Numbered from the stretch's first letter, positions 32,299 to 45,200 are shown. The stretch is 64,000 nt of DNA from Serripes groenlandicus (GCA_031761405.1 JASEVX010000013.1:41601653-41665652), one strand, 5' to 3'. The notes: generated by a model not told the origin, from the sequence alone. Numbers and translations are program-made.

Positions 32299-33029
32299 TT
32301 ACTTAGAAATTCTGGTTAAAGTGTTGCGTGCAACTAAAGTAAGAGTCCATATCTCAGTATCTATTTAATGCTTTACATTGAAACTTCATACAACCCTACC
32401 CAATTTTCACACTGATATAGATTATCAAGTAAGATGCCCTAGCCTGCATGCTATGCAAGTTATGGCCCTTATTAGCTCGCATATTCGAAGAAATAGGGGA
32501 GCTTATGTAATCACCCCGGCATCCGCGTTGGTTTTGGCGTACGCGTACGCGTTGCCAGCTTGGTCAAACCTTTGCGTGCAAGGCCTTTTCTCAGACACTG
32601 TGTATGCTCTTGCTTTGAAACTTCACACACTTATTAAGGGTCATTATATGACCTTGTATGTCAAGTCCCATAACTCTGGAATGGATTTTGACTGAATTGT
32701 GCCCCTTTTTGGTCAAACCTTTGTTTGCAAGACTGGGAATGATGGGTTATAGTTATATACTTTTACCAATGCTATAACTGTTCTAAAGTAGGCCATGATA
32801 GACGATGGCCCTGACAGGCGAGCTCAATTGTCCTCCGACAACTCTTGTTTTACTTAGAAATTCTGGTTAAAGTTTTACGTGCAACTACATTAAGAGATCA
32901 TCTCTTAGTAACTACTTGATGCATTGCATTGAAACTTTATACAACCCTTCCCAACCATCACACCTATGTAAATAATCAAGTATGATAACTCTTTCCAGTA
33001 TATTTTTCAATTTATGGCCCTTTTTAGGT

Positions 33030-33990
33030 CACCTGTGCTTTGCTCAAGGTGAGTTATTGTGATCCATGCATAATTCTGGTTTCCATGTTAACGAAATGAA
33101 AAAAACTTCAAAATTCTTCTTCTCCCAAACTGGTTGGCAGATTTTCAAATACGTTTGTAGAAATGTTCCTTGGATGACCCTCTGTCAGATTCCTTCAAGC
33201 CATGTTGATTAGTCGAAAAACATGGCCGCCAGGGGGGGGGGGGGGGGGGGGGGGCGGGGCTATTTTGCCTTATATGGTTAATATAGTGAAAACTTAAAAA
33301 ATCTTCTTCTCCCAAACTGGTTGGAAGATTTTCAAATAATATTGTAGAAATGTTCCTTGGATGACCCTCTGTCAGATTCCTTCAAGCCATGTTGATTGGT
33401 CGAAAAACATGGCCACTAGGGGGCGGGGCTATTTTGCCTTATATGGCTATAGTGAAAACTTAAAAAATCTTCTTCTCCCAAACTGGTTGGAAGATTTTCA
33501 AATAATTTTGTAGAAATGTTTCTTGGATGACCCTCTGTCAGATTCCTTCAAGCCATGTTGATTGGTCGAAAAACATGGCCGCCAGGGGGGCGGGGGTATT
33601 TTGCCTTATATGGCTATAGTGAAAACTTAAAAAATCTTCTTCTCCCAAACTGGTTGGAAGATTTTCAAATAATTTTGTTGAAATGTTCCTTAGGTGACCC
33701 ACTTTCAGATTCCTTCAAGCCATGTTGATTGGTCAAAAAACATGCCGCCAGTGGGCAGGGCTATTTTGTATTATATGGCTATAGTGAAAACTTACAAAAT
33801 CTTCTCTTCCGAAAGTGTCAGGCCGATTTTCAAATAATTGTGAAGAAATGTTCCTAGGGTGATCCTCTGTCAGATTCCTTCAAGCCAAGTTGATTGGTCG
33901 GAAACTATGGCCGCCAGGGGGCGGAGCTTATATAGCTAAAGTAAAAGAAACAAATCAGGTGAGCGATTCCAGGGCCATCATGGCCCTCTT
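33030..33990 (-). repeat. Repeat E, five tandem units
   Basis: Units of about 165-170 bp with cttctcccaaactggttgg, tgaccctctgtcagattcct and gccatgttgattggtcgaaa. It starts at ggtcacctgtgctttgctca and ends in gccctcttgttttaac. It splits repeat K, with TTTTA on both sides. Opposite in orientation to 10060-10790 and with more units. Confidence 0.82.
33232..33254 (+). repeat. Poly-G tract of 23
   Basis: 23 consecutive G followed by cgggg. It lies inside the first repeat E unit, where sister units have only 5 to 7 G. It is a likely expansion and may be miscounted by sequencing. Confidence 0.8.
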
Positions 33991-34805
33991 GTTTTAACTA
34001 GAAAGTTGGTTAAAGTGTTGCATGCAAAACATTAAGAGTCGGTATGATAACTCTATTCAGTATATTTTGCAATTTATGGCCCTTGTCTTAACTAGAAATT
34101 TGGTTAAAGTTTTGCATGCAAAAACATTAAGAGTCGATATCCTAGTATTTACTTGATGCATTGCTTTGAAACTTAATACAACCCTTTCCAACTATCACAC
34201 CTATGTTGATGTTTAAGTTGAATAACTCTATCCTGCATTGTATGCAAGTTATGGCCCTTTTAGGACTCGTACAATCTGATTAAAGTCTTGCATGCAACTA
34301 CATTAAGAGATCAATACTTAGTAACTACGTGATGCATTGCATTGCATTGAAACTTTATACATCCCTTTCCAACCATCACACCTATGTTTAATAATCAAGT
34401 AGGATAACAATATCTAGCATTTTATGCAAGTTATGGGCCTTTTTGGACTTAGAAATTCTGGTTAAAGTTTTGCAACTACATTTAGATTGTAATCTCATTA
34501 ACAACTTGAAGCATTCTTTTGAAACTTTATATAACCTTTCCCAATTTAACAAATATATACACAACCAATTAAGATAGCTCTATCCTGCATATGGTGCAAA
34601 TATTGAAACGTTATACAACTCTTCCCAACCGTCACACCTTTGAAAATAATCAGGTTAAATAACTCTATCCTGCATAAAATGCAAATTATCACGCTTTAAG
34701 AAATTGTGGTTAATGTTTTGCATGCTACGTTAAAGTCCATTATCCCAGTAACTTAAATTAGCGGTGACATAGTCGAGCGCGCTGTCCTCCGAAAGCTCTT
34801 GTTAT

Positions 34806-36165
34806 ATTAACTGTGAATAGCAGTACAGTGTAAATACAAATAAAATGCAAATCTTTCATTATAAAAATTTATTATTGAATACGGTTAAGTTTTGTACCAT
34901 GGGGTTACGTAATCGAAAATAAATTGAATTAACTGATTTAAGAAACAACAAGATGCAAAATACGTATGTCTTCTACAGTTATTACAAATCTTTAGACACA
35001 TTTAATTTGTATTTAATAACTTTTCTCCAACTTCCTAGGCCACGTTTTTTTTTAATAGTTTGATTTACGGCCCTGACGACACGGTTTATCGAATCTCAGA
35101 AATTGATTTGTTTACGGCCCCAAAATAATTCGGGTGATGTTTTAACTTGAAACGTTCCTCTTAATGCAGACCATTGTATTCTTGCTTTATGTTGACTATA
35201 CATGTGAACTGTTTTAATTTCATGAGTGCTCAATTTTGATCAAACATATCTTTAAACTTTTTAAAATAACTTCGTATTTTTTGTTTATATACACCCGTTT
35301 TTGTTACCATACTTTTGGTAAACTGGAAGGAGATTAGACTTCCCGCTCTCCTTCCAAAGTTTGCGTCATACTTAACTTATAACCAGAGATATTAAACATT
35401 AAAATATGTTAATATTTAAAAACCTATGTTTTTTTTTATCTAATTGATCTAGTTAGAGCAGATTTAAAACCGTTTATTAAGAAACTTCGGCTTGCAGTCA
35501 ATTATATGCAAACTGTAAATCAAATGGTTTCAGGACTAAATTTGTCATTTCACGACTAATCTTCTCATGCTGAATATCACAAATATAGCAGCATATAAAA
35601 CGTATAATCCCTTCGTCAAAATTGACCCTTTCTGCTGTTGGTAACCTTTTTATATAGGTTATGGTAGCCAGGTGATGAATGTAGGCACTTCTTGGTCCTC
35701 TTGTTTAAAATAAAGGGACGTTTGGCCTTCTTGTTCCAAATATTTACATCCCGACTGTTTACACGTTACACTTCAAAATAATGCTCGGCGTCTTTGATGC
35801 AAAGTGGCATGCTCGTAATGACTGAGTCAATATATTAAATTTGAATAGAAGCACAATTTTAAAACTATCAAACGGAACGTTTTATATTTAGAAAGAAATA
35901 CACATTATTCTTTATATAAGTTTATGTCAGTGTAATTATTAAGTTATGTGACGAAAAAACCAGTTCTGTCATATCCCCTTTCTTAACTTTGTATATGCTT
36001 GTTGTGGGTTTATGACTGTGGTGATATAGTTATTTGCGGGAAGGAAACGTGTATGAGATCTCCCCTTACTTAACTGTGTACATGCAGTAATTTTATATTT
36101 TGTCTGTGATACTTCAGTTATGAGCACGATGGAAACAGTTCTGAGATATCCCCATACTTAACTTG
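34806..36165. other. AT-rich spacer, no gene seen
   Basis: 1.36 kb without a supportable ORF or tandem repeat. Confidence 0.55.
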
Positions 36166-36170
36166 CGAAA

Positions 36171-36930
36171 AACAACCAATAGGTATTTACTGCCAGTATA
36201 GACTGGGATCAGCCAGCACATCCGTTCAGTGTAATCTGACCGTGTGGCGTTCTGCAAGAACCAACTAATAGGTATTTACTGCCAGTATAGACCCAGATCA
36301 GCCTGCACATCCGTTCAGTGTAATCTGACCGTGTGGCGTTCTGCAAGAACCAACTAATAGGTATTTACTGCCAGTATAGACCCTGATCAGCCTGCACAAC
36401 CGTTCAGCTGGATCCGACCTTGCGGCACTTTTTGATAAACAACTTATATGTATTTACTGCCAGTATAGAACCTGATCAGCCTGCACATCCGTTCAGTCGG
36501 ATCTGACCGTGTAGCGTTCTGCATGAATCAACTTATAGGTATTAACTGACAGAATAGACCCTGATCAGCCTGCACAACCGTTCAGCTGGATCCGACCTTG
36601 CGGCACTCGTCGATAACCAACTTATAGGTATTTACAGCCACTAAAGACCCAGATCAGCCTTTTACATCCGTTCAGTCTGATACAAACGTGTGACACTCTG
36701 TGAAAGTCAATCAATAGGCACTTACTGTCAGCATACTAGGTAAAGGTTAGGTTATATGACCGTTAGATATTCACTTTACCAAATATATGAGCGACGCTCT
36801 ACGTAAACCAACCAATAGGTTTTTACTTTCGGTATAGACTCAGATCAGTCAACACATCCGTTTAGTCTGATACGAACGTGTGTCACTCTGTGAAAGCCAA
36901 CCAATAGGCACTTACTGCCAGCATAGTGTT
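36171..36930 (+). repeat. 89-bp satellite, block 1
   Basis: Head-to-tail units of 89 bp carrying accaactaataggtatttac, agacccagatcagcctgcac and ttcag-ctgatc-gaccgtg. Units 2 and 3 are nearly identical; later units diverge. Near 36730-36800 a variant segment (taggtaaaggttaggttata) replaces part of a unit. Confidence 0.92.
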
Positions 36931-37835
36931 ATGCAATAACAAATGAGGTTGCTTTACACGAGTTAGAGAGAAGCTGAACGCTAAAAAAAGATGATATGTA
37001 ATTCATGTTTTTTATACTCTTGTAGCTCAAATGTGTTTGCGCGTACTTTAATATTTACTTTATCAGAAAAAACACATTGAAAATATGTTATAGATGAATT
37101 TTGATAATTATCACCTTGAAATCTAGTTGAATGTCAAAATATGTCAGAACTATTTAGCTTGATTGATAAGGTATTTAGCTAAACAACCTAATTGAAAATT
37201 AGGTGATACAAAGAAATGTTTGATGTATTGTTATATACTATGAAAAACCATTTTCATATTTATCACTCATTATCAGATCAAGCAGACATAGATCGCCTTC
37301 CAGACATTTCAAATGTAAATTTAACAATGCCATGTGCCGCCTTCAGCTGTTTATACAGTAATTGGCGATGCTCAATTTAATAATTAATCTATATCTATTG
37401 AATAATTATTGAATAGGCCATACTTTTGATTGATCAAATTATAAGACTCAATTTAAATGGTTGGTATAAAAACAGTAATTGGGAAAAAAAGTCAGGTGTG
37501 AAGAATTGGAGTTCGCATTGGAAACATCGTAGTTTTCGACTTAAATATGTTAATATTGTTATTGTTATAATTTCGGCATGTTTGGGATATCCCTTCAACA
37601 ATGATACAAGCGCCTAAGTTTCATGGAGTTCCATAGAAGCAAATAAAGTGTAAAAATGGACTGGCGTGTATATGTTGTGTGTATCTCTTCGAACCCCATT
37701 AGCGTATAATAAATAAGCAATGTCGCAGATGAAAAACGTTGAACCCAGAAGCGCAAAAGTAACAGCGTAACAATAGACACTAGATAAAGATTAGGTGATA
37801 TGACGGTGATATATTCACTTTACCAAATACATGAG
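36931..37835. other. Unique insert between satellite blocks 1 and 2
   Basis: About 860 bp of AT-rich sequence begins where a unit breaks after ctgccagcata. The satellite resumes with the same variant seen at 36730 (tagataaagattaggtgata). No clear inverted ends, target duplication or ORF. Confidence 0.5.
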
Positions 37836-37990
37836 TAGCGCTCTACGTTAAACAACCAATAGGTATTTACTGTCAGTAAAGACTCAGATCAGCCGGTATA
37901 TCCGTTCAGTCTGATCCGACCATGCGAAACTTCGCGAAAACCAACTAATAGGCATTTACTGTCAGTATAGAGTCGGATCAGCCGGTAGGA
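37836..37990 (+). repeat. 89-bp satellite, block 2
   Basis: Nearly two units (aacaaccaataggtatttac, cagatcagccggtatatccg), broken off at gatcagccggtagg. Confidence 0.88.
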
Positions 37991-38875
37991 TGGGACTCCC
38001 TATTATCGGTATACTTACAGTTTTTTTGGAAAATAAATAATGAAGCAAACTTAACTGTAAATTATATCCAGTGTCACTCGTTCCTTATATGTCCTTGTTA
38101 ATTAACTTACACAAAATAATCATTCACTTCTGTGCAAAACTCCAAAAATCGAGTCCATCCGAATCTATTTTGAAATTGACATTCAAGGGAGGCAATCACT
38201 CACCGGTGTAATTACAAAACGCATTAGTATGGTGGTCCTGTTGTATCAACTCTTTACAAGATTGTAAGATTTAATGTGAAATTGATTATCCTATAAAACA
38301 TTTGTCACTAGAACAATTATATTTAATTTAAATGTTAATTTATTAACTGTTCCAAACTATGAACTTATTTACACGATATTTTCAGAATCAATTTGTTAAA
38401 TTTTCTTATTGGTACAATTTAAGCATATTTTCCAAAAATGACCCATTTCTTTGTTATTTTTTAGTACTTATAATAACACCCTTAATTTTGTTAACACAGT
38501 ATATGATTTAGAAGTTAAAAAATAGCATACGTTAAAATTTATAACCACCACAAACATACAGGCCAAAAAAATTTTTTTTTTTTTTAGAATTTTGGGTCCT
38601 TAATCTCTTCCATGTTTTCTTCAGTCGAGAAAACTTCGCGGAATGTAATCATGTGACTTAAAATTATTATGATGTCATAAGCAGTTAATACACAACATGT
38701 TCAAATGCGAAAGAAAAAATCAACAACAGGTTTTCTACTAAAAAAATGACGTGAAATGGATTTCCTGATGGAATCATACGGTATCCGGTTGTGCGCGCGC
38801 AACAAAGAAAACACCAGTTTTGTGTTTACCTTGGTATTCGTGATAACACGGTATTCGTAGAACCTACTTTATATA
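37991..38875. other. Unique insert between satellite blocks 2 and 3
   Basis: About 880 bp, AT-rich, with a poly-T run at 38573-38585 and a short GC-rich patch (gtgcgcgcgcaac) near 38791. It breaks the unit at ccggtagg and the unit resumes at tatatacgttcagtctgatc. Termini are not clearly inverted. Confidence 0.5.
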
Positions 38876-39925
38876 CGTTCAGTCTGATCCTACCGTGCGA
38901 CGCTCCGCAAAAAACATCCAATAGGCATTTACTAACAGTTTAGATTCAGATCAGCCAGTATATCCGTTCAGTCTGATCCGACTGTGCGACACTTCTAGAA
39001 AACCAACCAATAGGTATTTACTGTCTGTTTAGACTCGGATTAACCAGTATATGCATTCAGTCTGATCGGACCGTGCAACGCTCCGTGAAAACCAACCAAT
39101 TCGCATTTACTGTCACTATAAACTCTGATCAGCCATCCCATCCGTTTAGTCTGATTCGACCTTGCGGCGCTCTGCGAAAAACAACCAAAAGTAATTTAAT
39201 TGCCTGTATAGACCTAGATCAGCCAGCATATACGTTCAATCTGATACGACAGTGCGGCGCTCTGCGTAAACCAACCTATAAGCATTAACTGTCAGTATCG
39301 AACCAGATCAGGCAGCACATTCGTTTAGTCTGATCCGACCGTACGGTGCCCTGCAAAAAACAACACATATACATTTACTGACAGTCAAGAACCAGATCAG
39401 CCAGTGCATCTGTTCAGTCTTACCCGACTGAGCCGCGCTCTTCGAAAACCCTCCAATAGTCAGTTACTGACAGTATTGACACATACTAGCGAACAGACTG
39501 ATCCGACCGTGTGGTGCTCTGCATAAAAACAATCAATAGGCATTTACTGCCAGAATAGACCCAGAATATTTCTGTGAAAACCAACTAATAAACATTAACT
39601 GGCAACTTAGAACCAGATCAGCAAGTACAACCGTTCAGTGTGGTCCGACCGTATATACCTGACGATATTTGCTGACAATAAAGACATGGTCAGGCAGCAC
39701 ACCCGTTCAGTCTGATGCGACCGGACATCGCACTGCGAAAACCAGCTTAAAGACATTTACTGTCAGTATAGACCCAGGTCAGGCAACACGTTCGTTCAGT
39801 CAGATCATATCGTGCGACTCTCTTTGTGAAATAACTAATAGACATTTACTGAAGGAATAAATCGATGTCAGCCAGCACGTTGGTACATTTTGATCCGACC
39901 GTGCGGATAACGTAACCTGATTGCT
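38876..39925 (+). repeat. 89-bp satellite, block 3, about 12 diverged units
   Basis: Units carry ccaaccaataggcatttact, gatcagccagtatatccg and tctgatccgaccgtgcg. More diverged than block 1. ORFs of 71 and 63 residues are translations of the repeat. Confidence 0.92.
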
Positions 39926-39959
39926 CCCGAAAGCTAACAGTGATATTCACCAAGATACC

Positions 39960-41110
39960 ATATCTGACTTAATTTGAATGTAGCGTTCGTGGTGAACAAT
40001 TAGTCTAGATAGTAGACTGAGGTCATTATTGGGTAAAGTCACCATTTGCGAGAGTGATACAAACTTTAATTGACATATACGTGTATATACTATTTGAAAA
40101 AGTTAAATATCTGTGTAATATATTCAAGCGTTTGTGATTAAAAATTAGTATAGATAGTAGAATGAGGTCATTCTTTGGTACGGTCACCATTTACGAGAGT
40201 GATACATTATTTAACGGATGACACATATCATTTGAGGAAGTTATAACGCTGTATAATATATTCAAACTTCCATGATCATTATTTACTTTTATATTACTCT
40301 AGATAGTAGATTGAGGTTATTCTTTGTTAAAGTCAAGTTTTTCAACAGTGATCTTCATTTTACATCCTTTTTATGTAAAGGATGACCGATATTATTGAAA
40401 AAGGTTATACTACTATGCTATCTATCCAAGCTTCCATGGTCACAAATTCCGTTACGAGCGGGTTCTTCATTTGGGCTTGAGCGCGAGAACGGTTCAAGTA
40501 TACGGTAGTTAAGATCGAGCGTGATTAAATCTCAAAAGATGTAAAACAAACAAGTTTTAAATAATTTACCCAAATATCAGTCCATATATATATAGCTTAC
40601 TAAAGTCACCATTTAAGAACGTCATCAACTCTCCACATATGCAATATATTCAAACGTCTATGTTCAATAAGTTTCCTCTATCCCTTACCTACATGCAGCG
40701 AATCTGGAGTATGCGACTTTTAAAACAGCTAGGCAAAACAAAGAAAAATCTCTCAAAATGAAGGTATAATTAATAAAAAGTTTAACATATTGTGGCAAAT
40801 TGTGAAATCGTTTGTTTTGAGCAATTACTCCTTTTATTACAATGTTTTCAAAAGTCGTCTTTTACAAATGCGTCGGAGACTGCCTTCATGTTGGAAATGG
40901 TTATATCATTCAAGATCGTACACTGATGTCGGAGTCGTTGATGAATTCACATTTATATAAGTTCAGATACTAACTTGAGATCAATCTTGGGTTAAGTCAC
41001 CTTTTTGTTAAAGTGCTCAACTATTTACATTCCTATTGCGTAATGGGTGAAACATATTATAAAAATAATATATACGGCTGTATGGCCAATAGTTTTCCTT
41101 TGTCTCAGTC
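39960..41110. repeat. Diverged repeat of about 145 bp
   Basis: Motifs gatagtagactgaggtcatt, taaagtcaccattt and ataatatattcaaac recur near 40010, 40160, 40310 and 40600, and more weakly near 40980. A MITE-T1 copy (40678-40905) sits within. Confidence 0.7.
40678..40905. mobile_element. MITE-T1 copy, worn
   Basis: Matches the family from tcccttacctacatgcag to gttggaaatggttat, with acatattgtggcaaattgtg and tcaaaagtcgtct inside. The TTAA flanks are mutated. Confidence 0.7.
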
Positions 41111-41229
41111 AGGATAATGGTCTGAGGATGAAGTGTAAGTTCAACGTGAACAGGAAAGGTCAATCAAATCTAAAATTAAGAATTATCAGTTTAACTTGTT
41201 CTACTGATTGTTGTTGTCGTTAAGTAACC

Positions 41230-42170
41230 AAAGGTACCGCAAAACAAGAGCTTTGCCAACGATACAAATCCCCTCGCAGTGTTTTTTTCATACAAATGTG
41301 TTATAGTCACTGTGACATAGATCAGTGAAACGGGAACCTGTCAAAGCTCATTTTACAATACACCAGTGTAGACGTATGGATGAATAATGTCTTCAACTAA
41401 AAGTGCTAGAGGCTTGAAATTGTTTCATACAGACACATTAAAGTCAAGTTGGCATAGCTTGGTAAAACACAAACCCCTCAAAAGAAACTTTACACTGATC
41501 CAGTGTATGGAATATGAAGGAATTCCGTCAACAAGTTAAAGGTTCGAGCGGTGAAGTCGGTCTATACAAATGAATTTTCAAAATCAGTCAATGTGAGCAT
41601 TCACTTTGACCTAGGTCGGTGGACTTGTACAAGAAGAGATAACTGTACACATCTGATTTAAGTTGCATATCAATCGGATAAGAAATTAAGATGCAAGCGT
41701 GATGACGTCATTCGTACAACTTAGGTCGGTGAAATGCGAACTCAAACAAAAACACGTGTGATACGTTTCATAATAATCAGATAATGAATAAAACTCGATA
41801 GAGCAATGACGTCATTTTGCACAGACGTATAACAAATCAGCGATGACGTCGTATTGCACAGATGTATAATAGTAACTGTGAGCTTCACCTTTGACATTTG
41901 ACCTAGGTCAGTGAAACTCGAAGAAATACAAGAGGCCATGCTGGTGAACATATGTATACAGTAACATAACAATCGGATAAGAAATACAGTTGCTTGAGCT
42001 ATGTTGTCGCTTTTTGCAGAATTGTAATGGCCACTGTGACCTTTGGCATAGGTCAATGAAACTTTTCTTGTACAAGAGGCAATGCTAGTGAATATGTGTG
42101 TGACGTTTTATGACACTCAGATAAGAAATAAAGTCGCTAGAGCGATGACGTCGATTGGACTCGGACGCAC
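41230..42170 (+). repeat. Repeat L with CRE and nuclear-receptor-like palindromes
   Basis: Diverged units of about 130-200 bp with tttgacctaggtcagtgaaa, acaatcggataagaaat and gagc-atgacgtc. TGACGTCA occurs at about 41703 and 41808, and the palindrome TGACCTAGGTCA at about 41914. No gene starts nearby, so regulatory meaning is open. Confidence 0.7.
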
Positions 42171-42294
42171 GTACGGGCGAATCACAACATACTCTGGACA
42201 ACCTCGTCGCGAGGGGTTAATTACAGCACGTCTTCAGGAGATGACTTCTTTAAATAAAAGTTTGAGTCTCAAAACAGTATGCAAAGGGATATTT

Positions 42295-42545
42295 TATTAA
42301 AACCCAGAATTTCTCCGTTTTCCTTAATGTTTCCGAAAGGTCAACTGTGGGTTTCTTATCGACAGAGAAATAAAATCGACTGTTCATCTGAACCAATGAA
42401 AACAGTGCTTCAAACGAGTAGTGTGTCATTCCCACACGATGTTTACCCCGATATCCCGGCAGCCTTAAGGTTGAGCAACCGAGTTATTGAATCCCAATGT
42501 ATTTCCTGAATACACATATGTTTTCAAAGGGCTTCCAGAAGCCTC
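42295..42545 (+). repeat. Repeat M, copy 1
   Basis: Shares aatgaaaacagtgcttcaaa, cccacacgatgtttacc, aagcaaccgagttat-like and caatgtatttcctgaata with 46015-46310. Noncoding. Confidence 0.75.
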
Positions 42546-43676
42546 AACCCCAAGAATTCTTATCGTAAGAGCCAACATTTACTCATTCGCTTTAGAGATG
42601 AATGTATATATCGCAGTGTACGGTGAGATAAGGAAAGGTGTCAAATGTAAACAATTCGTATAGTGTAACCGAAGTTTGCGGCACCCTATGCAAAGGTTTA
42701 AAATTACTGTGGCGAAATGTTATGAGAAAAGAACTGCTCACACATAATTAAATATTTTAAAACTTATCGTATCACGTTTCTCGCGTAGAAAAAACTGTTC
42801 TCTGTCATTATAAATTTCTGAACAAGGCGTAAATTTGCACGCTGTCATTGTTGTACTTATAGTTCACGATTGCTGATTTACCCTTTTTTCTTTCCTCCAT
42901 TATTTCCATATAATAATGGAAATTGAAATTATCTTAAATGAGAAAGATATAATTTAAACACTTACCTCTCCTATGAAATAATTCCTTTTCGCAATAAAAG
43001 ATATGGTTATGCGTTTTTTTTTCTCAAACCCGATTTTGAAATATGAGATGATGCCGTTTAAATCGCCTCTTATATAGACTTACGTACATCACGGCGTCGA
43101 TCCGTGATTATCCTGATGATGTGACTTAGATAGAGTAATTTTTTCCGTAGCGTCATTTCCATATATGGTATGAATGTTTCCGGTGACGTCTCGTACTTTA
43201 ATGATGCTTTGTACATTTCCGTAGCGTCTTTTCCATATACGGTGTGAATGCTTCCGTTGACGTCTTGTACTTTGATGATGTGGCCTCCGGAGTAAGGTTC
43301 GGAGATTTCCGGTTAAATTTTATGACGCCGTTAATTCAAATATGACGGTATTCTCTGGTATTTGTCCCTTTATCACTTAATTGATGTCTAGGTAAAGAAA
43401 GATTGTTAAGCCTCTGTATTTCGAACCCGAAACCACCGTAGTACGTGCGTTCGCTCTTCCTAAATAGTAAACAATCCGATACGTCAACTGGGGTTAGGGT
43501 AAGTGTAAATGTATCGTGGTTAATTCGTTTACACTACATATCTTATGACGATTACAGGCTGATAATTGTTTCGCTACGCAATTGTATTGCCGAAACAAAT
43601 GCATAGGATGCACCTTTTCTTCTGTAAGCGATTTAACGCTGTTGTACTAACGGTAAAGCTCGGACGAACGTGGCTT
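42546..43676. other. Spacer with a 73-bp tandem duplication
   Basis: At 43142-43287 two units begin tttccgtagcgtc and carry gaatg-ttccg-tgacgtct. The rest is AT-rich, without a supportable gene. Confidence 0.55.
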
Positions 43677-44425
43677 ATTATACCCCAAAAACACAAAGTT
43701 TTGGGGGGGTATATAGGAGTCACTGTGTCGGTCGGTCGGTCGGTCGGAAGCCATATTTTGTCCGGACCATATCTTAACAATGCAACATAGGATTTGAACG
43801 AAACTTCATAGGATGATACAACACATTGAGAGGAAGTGCAGTGTACAGGAACCATAACTCTATTTAATCTAAATACAGAGTTATTGCCCTTTGTTACTTT
43901 TTCTTGTCCGTAGAATTACTTAATAACTAACATATGGAATCTAATAAAATTGCATACAATGGTAGAGCATAATCAGAGGAAGTGCAGTGTACAAGAACCA
44001 TAACTCTAATTTACATAATTACAGAGTTATTGCCCTTTGTTATTTTTTTTTATTCGTAGAGTCTTGTCCGGAGCATAACTTTAAAACAAATTGTTGGAAT
44101 TTAATAAAACTTCATAGGATGATACAACACATTGAGAGGAAGTGCAGTGTACAGGAACCATAACTCTATTTAATCTAAATACAGAATTATTGCCCTTTGT
44201 TACTTTTTCTTGTCCGGAGAATTACTTAATAACTAACAGATGGAATCTAATAAAACTGCATACAATGGTAGAGCATAATCAGAGTAAGTTCAGTGTACAA
44301 GAACCATAACTCTAATTTACATAATTACAGAGTTTTTGCCCTTTGTTACTTTTTCTTGTTAAGTTATGGTGTAGGTCAAGGTGCTGTTTTGGGGGTATTT
44401 ATCATCTTCAGTGATAGTTCTAGTT
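43677..44425 (+). repeat. Repeat N, copy 1
   Basis: It begins ccccaaaaacacaaagtttt, then gggtatataggagtcactgt and a (CGGT)n tract. It continues with repeated modules ttgagaggaagtgcagtgta and acagagttattgccctttgt, and ends gggggtatttatcatcttca. Noncoding. Confidence 0.82.
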
Positions 44426-44592
44426 TACACCTCACTTTATATTATTTGAAAAAGGTCGATGCGTAAGTAGGGAAAAGGGAGATGTTAACATACCGTGTAA
44501 TTGAATAAATAATTAGGTTCCCCTATTAAATTGACTGCATTACATTTAGTAATGTCGTAATTTGTAGTGTGATCCGTGGTTTCGCATTTTTA

Positions 44593-45200
44593 TAGCCCCA
44601 AAAAACAAAGTTTTGGGCGGGTATATAGGAGTCACTGTGTCGGTCGGTCGGTCAGTCGGTCGGTCGGTCGGTCGGTCGGTCGGTCGGTCGGTCGGTCGGT
44701 CGGTCGGAAGCCATATTTTGTCCGGACCATATCTTAACAATGCAACATAGGATTTGAACGAAACTTCATAGGATGATACAACACATTGAGAGGAAGTGCG
44801 GTGTACAGGAACCATAACTCTATTTTATCTAAATACAGAGTTATTGCCCTTTGTTACTTTTTCTTATTCATAGAGTCTTGTCCGGAGCATAACTTTAAAA
44901 CTCATTGTTGGAATTTAATAAAACTTCATAGGATGATACAACACATTGAGAGGAAGTGCAGTGTACAGGAACCATAACTCTATTTAATCTAAATACAGAG
45001 TTATTGCCCTTTGTTACTTTTTCTTGTCCGGAGAATTACTTAATAACTAACAGATGGAATCTAATAAAACTGCATACAATGGTAGAGCATAATCAGAGGA
45101 AGTCCAGTGTACAAGAACCATAACTCTAATTTACATAATTACATAGTTATTGCCCTTTGTTACTTTTTCTTGTTTTACTAGATGTTTTTAAAGGCATCTG
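44593..45200 (+). repeat. Repeat N, copy 2
   Basis: Same start (ccccaaaaaacaaagttttg) and modules as copy 1, with a much longer (CGGT)n. It breaks off near 45180 against a scrap of MITE-T1 end (catctgctgcagatatgc). Confidence 0.82.
44639..44707 (+). repeat. (CGGT)n microsatellite, about 17 units
   Basis: One interruption (gtca). The same tract has about four units at 43727-43746 and at 45521-45540, so length varies between copies. Confidence 0.95.

Larger units (their letters stand above)
30836..34805. repeat. Repeat K mosaic, split by elements H and E
   Basis: It begins ttagctcgactattcgaaga and ends gtcctccgaaagctcttgtt. Between these, the motifs ttctggttaaagttttgcat, gaaactttatacaaccctt and gcaagttatggcccttttt recur about every 180 bases (30920, 32310, 32865, 34020, 34100, 34280, 34450, 34730). 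Element H (31053-32298) and repeat E (33030-33990) lie inside. A second start-like motif (agctcgcatattcgaagaaa, 32474) and an internal end (ctccgacaactcttgttt, 32833) show that more than one copy is joined. Noncoding. Confidence 0.7.
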
